Shown piece after piece: positions 51,366 through 59,908 of a stretch of 64,000 nucleotides of DNA (the first letter of the stretch is position 1; each line of letters begins with the position of its first letter). The position numbers were made by a program, and so were the translations under genes. Source of the stretch: Exiguobacterium sp. Leaf196 (GTDB taxonomy: Bacteria; Bacillota; Bacilli; Exiguobacteriales; Exiguobacteriaceae). The DNA lies in assembly GCF_001423965.1 (NCBI RefSeq), contig NZ_LMPV01000009.1, positions 1-64,000 of the forward strand. Direction: 5' to 3'. The notes under the pieces were generated by a model. The model searched no databases, had not been told where the DNA came from, and worked only from the letters and a program-made list of their open reading frames with translations.

Positions 51366-52643
51366 TCAGACGAGTGATGTCGAGCGTCGATCAACGACCC
51401 GGACGGCTTTACCTTCCGATCGTGGTAACCCTTGATGCGGGTGACAGACGAGATCAATGGAAATGAGACATTCCGACTTGATGGCGTCACATATCGAACG
51501 CATTTGTCGTTCTGAGATATTTTCGAATTCGATATGTAGCTCAACGACATCGAGTCCGGCTTTACGTACGAGATGGATTTGATAATGTGGCGTCACGTCC
51601 GGTTGTTGGAGCAAGACCCGCTCGATTTCTGACGGAAAGACGTTGACCCCTCGGATAATCAGCATGTCGTCCGTCCGCCCTTTGACACGTGACATTCGTG
51701 TCGTCGTCCGACCACAAGCGCACACTTTACGCGTGATCGAAGCTAAGTCGCCTGTCCGGTATCGAATGATTGGAAACGCTTTCTTTTTCAAGCTTGTAAA
51801 AACGAGTTCCCCGACCATGCCATCTGGTAACGGTTCCCCCGTAACGGGATCGACGACTTCCGTAATGAATAAGTCATCCATGATATGCAGACCTGCTTGC
51901 TCTTGACACTCCATTGCGACACCCGGTCCCATGATTTCGCTGAGTCCATAGATATCGAGTGCCTGCAGATCAAAGGTCTGTTCGAGTGTCTGCCGCATCT
52001 CCTCAGACCAGGGCTCGGCCCCAAAGATGCCATAACGCATACTTGTTTTCCGTGGATCGATACCACGTTCAATCATGCGTTCTGCCAAGCGTAAAATATA
52101 CGAAGGCGTACCACAGATTCCGTCCGGTCGGAAATCCTCGATCAATGTGATTTGGCGATCCGTGTTGCCACCGGAAATCGGTAAGATCGTCATGCCTAGT
52201 TTTTCTGCTCCTGCATGAAGCCCGAGACCACCTGTGAACAATCCGTAACCATACGCATTGTGCAGCAAATCAGCTGGTGATCCACCGGCTAAGACTAAAC
52301 TGCGTGCCACGGCACCGGCCCAGTCATCTAAATCTTCTTGCGTATATCCGACGACGGTCGGTTTACCGCTCGTTCCAGACGAGGCATGAATCCGGGTGAC
52401 CTCTTCTCGTACGACGGCAAATAGTCCGAACGGATAATGATCGCGTAAATCTTGTTTACGTGTGAAGGGAAACTTTCGTAGATCCTCGATCGTTTGAAAA
52501 TCGTTCGCCGTCATCTGTAAGGTCTGCAGACGTTCTTGATAGAACGGGACGCGCGTGATGTGTTCCATCGTTTGACGTAATCGCTCCATCTGTAGCTGCT
52601 CCCGCGTTTGAGCATCCATCGTTTCGTGATGTTGATCGTACAT
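51366..52643 (-). CDS. paaK: phenylacetate-CoA ligase
   Basis: 425 residues, AMP-forming. Nucleotide motifs: HASSGTSGKPTVVGYT near residue 87, EPWSEEMRQ, YGLSEIMGPGVAMEC, RYRTGDL, and VFPSEIERVL in the C-terminal lid. Activates free phenylacetate to phenylacetyl-CoA. GATGAGGAGGTGCAGAT precedes ATG 52643. First gene of the minus-strand paa operon. Confidence 0.95.
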   Translation of the reverse strand: MYDQHHETMDAQTREQLQMERLRQTMEHITRVPFYQERLQTLQMTANDFQTIEDLRKFPFTRKQDLRDHYPFGLFAVVREEVTRIHASSGTSGKPTVVGYTQEDLDDWAGAVARSLVLAGGSPADLLHNAYGYGLFTGGLGLHAGAEKLGMTILPISGGNTDRQITLIEDFRPDGICGTPSYILRLAERMIERGIDPRKTSMRYGIFGAEPWSEEMRQTLEQTFDLQALDIYGLSEIMGPGVAMECQEQAGLHIMDDLFITEVVDPVTGEPLPDGMVGELVFTSLKKKAFPIIRYRTGDLASITRKVCACGRTTTRMSRVKGRTDDMLIIRGVNVFPSEIERVLLQQPDVTPHYQIHLVRKAGLDVVELHIEFENISERQMRSICDAIKSECLISIDLVCHPHQGLPRSEGKAVRVVDRRSTSLV

Positions 52644-52974
52644 ATCTGCACCTCCTCATCATGTATACAATAATAAAACGGTCGTTTGTTTTTAGTTATA
52701 TGTTTAACGTACGATACGTTCACAATGTTGTCAATCTTGTTTTGTTAAATGCTCCCAAACGATTCTCACTTTATCACTTCAACGCACCTTATCGATAAAA
52801 TAATCAACATTAAACAAGAGATTTCATGATATATAGTCTTTTTTTGGAAAATATTTTTGAAATGATTTGCTCATTTTGTAACGGGTTGATAAAATATCGT
52901 GTGACAAGTGTTATACTATTTTTGGTAAGACCACTTGGTTGAATAAAGATGCTGTGTTGTGAAAGGGGATCACG
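52644..52974. promoter_or_regulatory. divergent promoter region between paaK and the phenylalanine operon
   Basis: 331 bp, AT-rich. The plus side has an extended -10, TG-T-TATACT (TATACT 52912-52917), with TTGATA upstream at non-ideal spacing of 20 bp. The palindrome TTATCGATAA lies at 52789-52798. The paaK-proximal dyad at 52706-52720 is listed separately. The rest shows no motif. Confidence 0.55.
52706..52720. promoter_or_regulatory. candidate operator upstream of paaK
   Basis: A perfect inverted repeat, AACGTA-CGA-TACGTT, 63 bp upstream of the paaK start. Its size and place suit a regulator dimer, with PaaX the obvious candidate because it is encoded at the end of the same operon. No known PaaX box from a Firmicute was available for comparison. 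Confidence 0.45.
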
Positions 52975-53376
52975 ATGAAACTAGGGTTAGCTGTCGGGGA
53001 TACAGCAGAGATTCAAGCGGTCGTCTCGGAAGATATGTTTGCACGATTCGAAGGTCAGCTCGTTCATCCAGCATACTCCACCGTTTCGATGGTTTATCAC
53101 ATGGAATGGGCAGCACGTCAACTGATCTTGCCTTACCTAGAAGCTGGTGAAGAAGGTGTTGGGGGTGCAGTTTCACTGAAGCATCTTGGTATGGCAGCGG
53201 AAGGAGCACGATTGATCATAACCGCGACAGTAACGTCGATGACCTCACGTCGCGTTGACGCGAGCATTGAAGTCCGAGACGGACAAACGATCATCGGTAC
53301 AGGGGAAGTCACACAATTCATTTTAGAAAAAAGCCGGATTCAAGAAAAATTACAAAATAATGTTCCGACAAAATGA
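52975..53376 (+). CDS. FlK-like hotdog thioesterase
   Basis: 133 residues, single hotdog domain. [28 protein letters not shown] and [26 protein letters not shown] follow the pattern of fluoroacetyl-CoA thioesterase FlK (MEWA..., ATxxxxHxxxxPxG). The active residues of FlK are Thr, Glu and His; here the Glu (MEWA) and His (LKHLG) are visible. AAAGGGGATCACG precedes ATG 52975. It heads the phenylalanine/2-oxoacid operon, so release or detoxification of phenylacetyl-CoA or a dead-end CoA ester is plausible. Confidence 0.75.
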   Translation: MKLGLAVGDTAEIQAVVSEDMFARFEGQLVHPAYSTVSMVYHMEWAARQLILPYLEAGEEGVGGAVSLKHLGMAAEGARLIITATVTSMTSRRVDASIEVRDGQTIIGTGEVTQFILEKSRIQEKLQNNVPTK

Positions 53377-53387
53377 AAGCGCTTACT
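53373..53387 (+). promoter_or_regulatory. cre site (CcpA operator) in the phenylalanine operon
   Basis: ATGAAAGCGCTTACT matches the cre consensus WTGNAANCGNWNNCW at every defined position. It overlaps the thioesterase stop codon and lies 27 bp before the phenylalanine dehydrogenase start. An internal cre can block elongating polymerase, so glucose should repress the downstream genes. Confidence 0.7.
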
Positions 53388-53413
53388 TATATTTGATAGA
53401 GGAGGACTCTACT

Positions 53414-54556
53414 ATGAACATGTTAAACCCATCTACGAATCCAACGCTCTCGATCATGGAAAAAATCGCTGGTCACGAACAAGTCGTCTTTTGCAACGAC
53501 CCTGTCTCGGGGTTACAAGCCATCATCGCCATTCATGATACGACGCTCGGTCCTGCTCTCGGTGGATGCCGCATGGCGCCTTATGCTTCTGTTGATGAAG
53601 CACTTGACGATGTGCTGCGTTTGTCGCGCGGTATGACGTATAAATGCGCTGCCGCTGATGTTGATTTTGGTGGTGGTAAAGCCGTCATCATCGGTAATCC
53701 AGCGACGGATAAATCACCAGAGCTTTTCCGTGCCTTCGGTCGCTTCGTCGATTCGCTCGGTGGTCGGTTCTACACGGGAACGGACATGGGCACGACGATG
53801 GATGATTTCGTTCATGCTAGCCGAGAAACATCACGGATCGTCGGCATTCCGGAAGCATTTGGTGGTAGTGGTGATTCATCGATTCCAACGGCTGAAGGTG
53901 TCGTCTATGGATTACGGGCGACGATCGAGACGTTATTCGGTTCAGATGAATTAAGTCGGGCAACCTACGCGATCCAAGGACTCGGAAAAGTCGGCTTTAA
54001 GGTCGCCGAACAACTGTTGCTCGCCGGGGCGACGATTTATGTCTCTGACGTCAATGAAGCGGCACTAGCAGCAATCGTAACCCAAGCTGAAATGGCGCCT
54101 GGCACGGTTCGCGTCGTCTCGCCTCATGAAATTCATCTGACGGATGCTGATATTTTTGTCCCGTGTGCATACGGTGGTGTCATTCACGCTCAAAACATCG
54201 CGCTCTTACCGTGCAAAGCCATCTGTGGTTCGGCGAACAACCAACTCGCGGAAGAACAACTTGCTCACGTCTTGATGGATCGTGGCATCTTATATGCCCC
54301 AGACTATATCGTCAATGGTGGTGGGCTGATCCAAGTGGCAGACGAACTGTATGGAGCAAATCACGAACGGGTTCTCCTAAAAACGCGTCACATCTATGAC
54401 GCAGTTCTCGAAGTCTTCAAAGAGTCGCAAGCAGAGAACATCACGACGGTCGAAGCGGCGAACCGGATGTGTGAAAAACGGATGCAGATTCGGGCGAAAC
54501 ACAACAACATCTTTACGAACACGACAAAACCAAAATGGGATATCCGTAACCACTGA
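53414..54556 (+). CDS. pdh: phenylalanine dehydrogenase
   Basis: 380 residues, NAD-dependent oxidative deamination of L-phenylalanine to phenylpyruvate. ELFV dehydrogenase fold: GPALGGCRM, catalytic-Lys region [33 protein letters not shown], Rossmann motif IQGLGKVG and [16 protein letters not shown], the GTDMGTxMDDF block and the C-terminal KPKWDIRN are those of Bacillus phenylalanine dehydrogenases; leucine dehydrogenases instead have LNLGGGK and EDVGTT. ATG 53414 follows GAGGAGGACTCTACT. Its product is the natural substrate for the downstream complex. Confidence 0.9.
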   Translation: MNMLNPSTNPTLSIMEKIAGHEQVVFCNDPVSGLQAIIAIHDTTLGPALGGCRMAPYASVDEALDDVLRLSRGMTYKCAAADVDFGGGKAVIIGNPATDKSPELFRAFGRFVDSLGGRFYTGTDMGTTMDDFVHASRETSRIVGIPEAFGGSGDSSIPTAEGVVYGLRATIETLFGSDELSRATYAIQGLGKVGFKVAEQLLLAGATIYVSDVNEAALAAIVTQAEMAPGTVRVVSPHEIHLTDADIFVPCAYGGVIHAQNIALLPCKAICGSANNQLAEEQLAHVLMDRGILYAPDYIVNGGGLIQVADELYGANHERVLLKTRHIYDAVLEVFKESQAENITTVEAANRMCEKRMQIRAKHNNIFTNTTKPKWDIRNH

Positions 54557-54569
54557 AGGAGGGACTGAC

Positions 54570-55619
54570 ATGGAGCAACATTTTCCGATTCAACGCATTA
54601 TCGATGAAGAAGGTCGTATCATCGACGCCTCAAAAGAACACGATCTGACAAAAGAGCTTGCCCTCATCCTATATGAACAGATGCACCGGATCCGGACGTT
54701 CGACCGGAAGGCGATCAACTTACAACGCCAAGGGCGCCTCGGCACTTATGCACCGTTCGAAGGACAAGAGGCAGCGCAAGTCGGTAGTGCACTCGCGTTG
54801 TCCGATCAAGACTGGTTGTTCCCGACGTATCGGGATCACGGCGCAACGTTGACGTTCGGTGCCGACATGGTGCGGACACTCCTCTACTGGAACGGTCGTG
54901 TTGAAGGTTGCGTCCCGTCTGAGAAACACATCTTTCCTCCTGCTGTGCCGATTGCAACGCAAATTCCGCATGCCGTCGGTGCCGCATGGGCGGAAAAACG
55001 AAAAGGCACGACGAACGTCGCGGTCGCCTACTTTGGTGACGGAGCGACGTCTGAAGGGGATTTCCATGAAGGAATGAACTTTGCAAGCGTCTTCCAAGCA
55101 CCAGTCATCCTGTTTAACCAAAACAATCAGTTCGCGATCTCTGTTCCGATCGAAAAACAGATGCATTCTGAGACGATCGCGCAAAAAGCGATTGCCTACG
55201 GGATGCCAAGTGTTCGGATTGATGGAAACGATGCTTTTGCCGTCTATTTTACGATGCAAGCAGCTGTTGAACGTGCCCGTTCTGGTGGTGGACCAACATT
55301 GATCGAAGCCGTCACGTGGCGGTTTGGTGCCCATACGACAGCAGATGATCCAACAAAATACCGGGATCAAGCACGCTCGCGCGACCGAGTTGATCCGCTC
55401 GATCGACTCGAACACTTCTTAAAACACCGAGGCTATTTTGACGAAACATGGATGCAACAGCTGCAGGAACGGCATCAAACAGAAGTCGAAGCGGCAGTAG
55501 TTGCGATGGAGCAATTCAAGGCGCCAGACATCAATGACTTGTTCGATCATACGTACGCAACTTTACCGGTTGATGTCCAGCAACAAAAAGAAGCGTATTT
55601 GCTAGCAAGGGGGAAATGA
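54570..55619 (+). CDS. 2-oxoacid dehydrogenase E1 component, alpha subunit
   Basis: 349 residues, ThDP-binding. [29 protein letters not shown] is the ThDP-Mg motif near residue 155; RYGAH-like loop is [30 protein letters not shown] precedes ATG 54570. The sequence is PDH/BCKDH-type. Because it follows phenylalanine dehydrogenase and neighbours the paa operon, phenylpyruvate is the suggested substrate; pyruvate or branched-chain 2-oxoacids are alternatives. Confidence 0.9.
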   Translation: [349 protein letters not shown]

Positions 55620-55620
55620 G

Positions 55621-56619
55621 ATGGCAACACCAATCAATCGTCAAACAGAAATGACACTCGTTCAAGCTGTCACGGATGCCCTGCGGACAAAATTGTCGGA
55701 GGATGAGACGACACTCGTTCTTGGAGAAGATGTCGGAAAAAACGGTGGCGTCTTCCGAGCGACGGACGGCTTACAAGAAGAGTTCGGTGAAGACCGGATC
55801 GTTGATACACCGCTCAGTGAAGCCGGCATCGTCGGTACATCGATCGGTCTTGCCATCAATGGCTTTAAACCGATCGTAGAGATTCAATTTCTCGGCTTCA
55901 TCTACCCTGCCTATGAACAAATCATGACCCATGTCTCTCGTATCCGGATGCGAACGATGGGACGCTATAGTGTGCCGATGGTCATTCGTGCGCCTTATGG
56001 TGCCGGCATCCGGGCACCGGAAATCCATTCCGATAGTACGGAGGCGCTCTTTACATCAATGCCCGGTCTCAAGGTCGTCTGTCCGGCGACACCGTACGAC
56101 GCAAAAGGGTTATTGATTGCTGCGATTGAAGATCCAGATCCCGTGTTGTTCCTCGAGTCGATGCGTAGTTACCGTTCATTCAAGGAAGTCGTACCGAGCG
56201 AGTCCTATACCGTCGAGATCGGAAAAGCGCGCTGCGTCAGTGAAGGGACGGACGTGACGTTGATCGCTTGGGGGGCAATGGTCCAAGTGGCTCACAAGGC
56301 AGCGATGGCTGCACAGGAACGCGGTATTTCTTGCGAAGTCCTCGACTTACGGACGCTCTATCCGCTTGACCGGGACACAATCGCTGCTTCCGTTCAAAAG
56401 ACCGGTCGTGCCGTCATCGTGCATGAAGCCGCAGCGATGGGTGGTCTCGGGAATGATCTCGTCACGTTGATCAACGATACGGCGTTTCTTTATTTACGGG
56501 CACCAATTGCCCGTGTGACAGGTTTTGATGTTCCGGTTCCACTGTTCGCCCTCGAAGACCATTACATTCCGACGCCGGAACGAGTCCTTGCGACGATTCA
56601 GCGTACGGTCGAGTTTTAA
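55621..56619 (+). CDS. 2-oxoacid dehydrogenase E1 component, beta subunit
   Basis: 332 residues. Transketolase pyrimidine-binding domain: LGEDVGKNGGVFRATDGLQEEFG, DTPLSEAGIVGTSIG (catalytic Glu), then the C-terminal transketolase domain with LDLRTLYPLDRDTI and VHEAAAMGG. Starts one base after the E1-alpha stop, with AAGGGGGAAATGAG as ribosome binding site inside its end. Confidence 0.92.
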   Translation: MATPINRQTEMTLVQAVTDALRTKLSEDETTLVLGEDVGKNGGVFRATDGLQEEFGEDRIVDTPLSEAGIVGTSIGLAINGFKPIVEIQFLGFIYPAYEQIMTHVSRIRMRTMGRYSVPMVIRAPYGAGIRAPEIHSDSTEALFTSMPGLKVVCPATPYDAKGLLIAAIEDPDPVLFLESMRSYRSFKEVVPSESYTVEIGKARCVSEGTDVTLIAWGAMVQVAHKAAMAAQERGISCEVLDLRTLYPLDRDTIAASVQKTGRAVIVHEAAAMGGLGNDLVTLINDTAFLYLRAPIARVTGFDVPVPLFALEDHYIPTPERVLATIQRTVEF

Positions 56620-56632
56620 GGAGCTGAGTCCC

Positions 56633-57850
56633 ATGATCGAAGTCAAGTTACATGATGTCGGGGAAGGTATGACGGAAGGTGAAATCGCGCATTATCTCGT
56701 TCAAGTCGGAGACCACGTCACGACCGATCAACCGGTCGTTGAGGTTGCGACCGATAAGATGGTCGCTGAACTACCGGCTCCTGTCTCCGGAATCGTCAAG
56801 AAAATCATCATTCCGGTCGGTCAGACGGTGCAAGTCGGTACGACGTTGTTGCACATCGAAGCAAGTAACGCTTCTGAAGTGCCGGTCGCGGTAAAACCTG
56901 AAGTGTCGCGCGTATCTGAACCAGCGCCTGTCGCTGTCGCGGCCCCACCTGCTCAAGCATCTCCATCAAAACGTGTCCTTGCGACACCGTATACGCGAAA
57001 ACTTGCTCGTGACCACGGGATTGATATCGAAGCTGTGACGGCTTCGGATCCATCAGGTCGAGTTTCAGAGGACGATGTGCTTCGCTTCGTCCAGGCTACT
57101 ACTGCTCCACAAGAGACAGCTACACCGATTATTGAAGAGGTCACATACCAAGAAACATCACCGGAAACGATTCCGTTCCGCGGCATTCGTAAGCAAATCG
57201 CGAAAAAGATGACTCAGTCGCTGTACACGATTCCGCACGTCACCCACTTTGAGGAAGTTGACATGACGCGCTTGCTCGCACTACGCGCAGAATGGAAAAC
57301 CGCTGGACGAAATATCAACATCAATGCTTTCTTCATCAAAGCCTTGATCGTTGCCTTAAAAGACTATCCCGTCTTCCATGCCAAACTCGATGAAGCGAAT
57401 GAATGTATTCGATTAGAGCAGGATTTCCACTTTGGCATGGCAACCGAGACACCAGACGGGTTAATGGTGCCAGTCATCCGTCATGCCGATCGGCTCTCAC
57501 TGACGGAATTGCATGATCAACTGATCTCGTTGCAACAACGTGCTCAAAACGGTGCCTTACGTGCAGCGGACTTAAAGCCAAGTACCTTTACGATGAGCAA
57601 TGTTGGTCCACTGGGCAGTACGGGGGCTACACCAATCATCAACTATCCGGAAACGGCATTGATTGCCTTCCACAAGACGAAAAAGCGAGCCTGTGTCGAT
57701 GAAGACGATCAAATCGTCGTCCGCTCGATGATGAATTTGTCGATGTCGTTCGATCATCGCGTCGCAGACGGGGCAACGGCCGTTGCCTTTACAAATCGAT
57801 TCGTTTCACTGATTGAACATCCGACTACCCTACTTTTGGAGTTGATCTAA
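56633..57850 (+). CDS. 2-oxoacid dehydrogenase E2 component (dihydrolipoyl acyltransferase)
   Basis: 405 residues. One N-terminal lipoyl domain with the lipoyl-lysine in VATDKMVAEL near residue 42. Linker rich in Ala/Pro/Val, then a peripheral subunit-binding domain (ATPYTRKLARDHGID ... GRVSEDDVLRFV, residues ~117-152). Catalytic domain with DHRVADG near the C-terminus (SMSFDHRVADGATAVAF). The protein has only one lipoyl domain, as in BCKDH and Bacillus PDH. AAGGAGCTGAGTCCC precedes ATG 56633. Confidence 0.92.
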   Translation: MIEVKLHDVGEGMTEGEIAHYLVQVGDHVTTDQPVVEVATDKMVAELPAPVSGIVKKIIIPVGQTVQVGTTLLHIEASNASEVPVAVKPEVSRVSEPAPVAVAAPPAQASPSKRVLATPYTRKLARDHGIDIEAVTASDPSGRVSEDDVLRFVQATTAPQETATPIIEEVTYQETSPETIPFRGIRKQIAKKMTQSLYTIPHVTHFEEVDMTRLLALRAEWKTAGRNININAFFIKALIVALKDYPVFHAKLDEANECIRLEQDFHFGMATETPDGLMVPVIRHADRLSLTELHDQLISLQQRAQNGALRAADLKPSTFTMSNVGPLGSTGATPIINYPETALIAFHKTKKRACVDEDDQIVVRSMMNLSMSFDHRVADGATAVAFTNRFVSLIEHPTTLLLELI

Positions 57851-57851
57851 C

Positions 57852-59249
57852 ATGGTTGTTGGCGAACTTACACAAGAACGGGATCTCCTGATCATCGGTG
57901 GGGGTCCCGCAGGTTACACGGCAGCGATCCGTGCTGCGCAAGGCGGTCGTAAGGTGACACTGATTGAACAAGCTGAACTCGGTGGACTTTGTTTGAACCG
58001 AGGCTGTATCCCGTCCAAGGTTTATGCGCATGCGGCAGAAGAAATGTTACGCTTGCCTCATCTTGAAGACCTTGGATTCACCACCCCTACTGTCCATGAC
58101 TTCAGTAAACTGAATGCTTACCGCAATCGTGTCGTGCAGCAATTACGTCAAGGTGTCGTCGCCCTCTGTCAGGCGAATCAAATCGAGCATATTTCTGGTG
58201 CAGCTTCCTTCCTGTCAGAGGACCGGATCGGTGTTGAGTCGGGACATCAGTTCGATACGTATCGATTCCAAGATGTCATCATCGCGACCGGTAGTCACAG
58301 CATCCAGCACGAGGAATCGTGCCGACTGAATGCCGAACAGCTTTATCAACTCGAGCAGTTACCAACCAGCTTATTGATCATTGGCTCCGACACATTAGCA
58401 CTTGAAGCCGCAGCCTGTTTCCATGCTCTCGGTACAGAGGTGACGTTGTTTGCCGATCAATTGTCGCTTGAACCAAGCGTTGAAAAGGAACTGAAGCGGA
58501 CATTCAAAAAACAAAAAATCCGTCTCGTGTCGGATGTCGTGACACAGATCGATGCTTCAGTAGACGCGACCGTCACGGTCATGAAAAACGGTGAAGAAGT
58601 CACCTATCATGGCGCCTATCTGTTCCAATCCCTCGCCCGGATTCCGAACAGTTTGACGCTCGGTCTCGAACGGATCGGCGTGACGCTTGCAGAAGACGGG
58701 ACGATCCCCGTCGACGCATACGGACAAACCAATCAACCGCATATTTACGCGATCGGTGATGTGACCCCGGGTCCACAGTTCGCCACTCGTGCGATTCACG
58801 AAGCGAAGCGGACAGCAGCTCACTTGTCCGGTCAAGACGTCGATCCGACGACACCGTATTATCCTACCGTTCTGCGAACGTTTCCTCCGATTGCTTCGGT
58901 CGGGATGACGGAACAGGAAGCCCGTGAAGCCGGACATACTGTTCAGAGTGGACAGTTCCCACTAAATGCAAACGGAACGACGACGATTGAAGGGGGCAGT
59001 GGGTTCGTCAAGGTCATCGCTGACGAACAGACATCACTGATCCTTGGTATTCATATGATAGGAGACGATGCTCATCGTCTCGTCGGTCAATTCACCCAAG
59101 CACTGGAACTGACAGCGAAACGAGAAGACCTCCTCTTCCCTGTCATGGCACACCCTAGTCGAAGCGAAGCATTGACGGAATCGATGGAAGCCTTATTCAG
59201 TCAATCGATCCACCTTCCACCGCGGCAACAGATCGGTTCGCGCGCGTAA
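57852..59249 (+). CDS. dihydrolipoyl dehydrogenase (E3) of the 2-oxoacid complex
   Basis: 465 residues, FAD flavoprotein that reoxidises lipoamide. FAD motif IIGGGPAGYTAAIRAAQGG; redox Cys pair in GGLCLNRGCIPSK near residue 45; NAD domain near LLIIGSDTLALEAA; C-terminal His-Glu pair in MAHPSRSEALTE. The NAD motif GSDTLALE departs from the usual GGGxIGxE. A dedicated E3 next to E1/E2 shows the complex is self-contained. Confidence 0.9.
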   Translation: MVVGELTQERDLLIIGGGPAGYTAAIRAAQGGRKVTLIEQAELGGLCLNRGCIPSKVYAHAAEEMLRLPHLEDLGFTTPTVHDFSKLNAYRNRVVQQLRQGVVALCQANQIEHISGAASFLSEDRIGVESGHQFDTYRFQDVIIATGSHSIQHEESCRLNAEQLYQLEQLPTSLLIIGSDTLALEAAACFHALGTEVTLFADQLSLEPSVEKELKRTFKKQKIRLVSDVVTQIDASVDATVTVMKNGEEVTYHGAYLFQSLARIPNSLTLGLERIGVTLAEDGTIPVDAYGQTNQPHIYAIGDVTPGPQFATRAIHEAKRTAAHLSGQDVDPTTPYYPTVLRTFPPIASVGMTEQEAREAGHTVQSGQFPLNANGTTTIEGGSGFVKVIADEQTSLILGIHMIGDDAHRLVGQFTQALELTAKREDLLFPVMAHPSRSEALTESMEALFSQSIHLPPRQQIGSRA

Positions 59250-59321
59250 TCAAAAGAGGTGTCTCTGCGCAAAAATCACTTCTTGGGGATGCGTCACTTC
59301 ATTTCGTGTAGAAAGGAAAAC

Positions 59322-59828
59322 ATGGTCATGGAACTGTACTTCACTCGCATGCAATGGAACAACTATACGTTTCCGGTCGCCGCTACAGCGGATGGTCTCT
59401 GTTATGTCGGTGCTTGGGATGAACCGGAGGATTTATTCGACGACTGGTCGCGGAAACACTTGCCTCGGGCGGAACGAATTGCTTCTGATACCGCGCTTGC
59501 TCCATATACGGAGCAACTGCTGGCCTACTTGAATCAGCAGTCGACGACACTGTCCTTTCCGATCGCACCAGTCGGTACTCCGTTTCAACTTGAAGTCTGG
59601 CATGCTCTACGTGCGGTACCGTACGGTCAAACCGCCACCTACTCCGATATCGCGGAACGTCTTTTCCGACCGAACGCGACTCGCGCGATTGGCACGGCAA
59701 TCGGCAAAAATCGATTACTGCTTGCGATCCCGTGTCACCGGATTATCGGCAAAAAAGGCGATTTGCTCGGCTATCATGGTGGACTGAATATGAAGCGGAC
59801 GCTACTCGCGCTCGAGCAACGTCTGTGA
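59322..59828 (+). CDS. ogt: methylated-DNA-[protein]-cysteine S-methyltransferase
   Basis: 168 residues, suicide repair of O6-methylguanine. The acceptor Cys is in IPCHRIIG near residue 133; the DNA-recognition helix is RPNATRAIGTAIGKN. AAAGGAAAAC precedes ATG 59322; ATG 59328 is an equally possible start. It lies 72 bp after the E3 gene with no terminator between, so some cotranscription is possible. It lacks the Ada N-terminal domain. Confidence 0.93.
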   Translation: MVMELYFTRMQWNNYTFPVAATADGLCYVGAWDEPEDLFDDWSRKHLPRAERIASDTALAPYTEQLLAYLNQQSTTLSFPIAPVGTPFQLEVWHALRAVPYGQTATYSDIAERLFRPNATRAIGTAIGKNRLLLAIPCHRIIGKKGDLLGYHGGLNMKRTLLALEQRL

Positions 59829-59858
59829 ATTGAGACTTTTCCTTCCCTGTTCTACCAC

Positions 59859-59908
59859 AAATAAGCCCCGCTTCCCTGTCCAATTGGACACGGGAGCGGG
59901 GCTTATTT
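59859..59908. terminator. bidirectional terminator between ogt and galM
   Basis: AAATAAGCCCCGCTTCC / GGGAGCGGGGCTTATTT, 16-17 bp with a ~15-nt loop that itself holds TGTCCAATTGGACA. It ends two convergent transcripts, overlapping the galM stop. Confidence 0.9.

Noticed and set aside
53414-54556. Leucine dehydrogenase as an alternative call
   Set aside because: Leucine enzymes carry LNLGGGK and EDVGTT; this protein has [19 protein letters not shown] and KPKWDIRN as in phenylalanine dehydrogenases.
54396-54569. A 58-codon upstream extension of E1-alpha
   Set aside because: It overlaps the end of phenylalanine dehydrogenase in another frame and has basic, low-quality sequence; ATG 54570 has a strong ribosome binding site.
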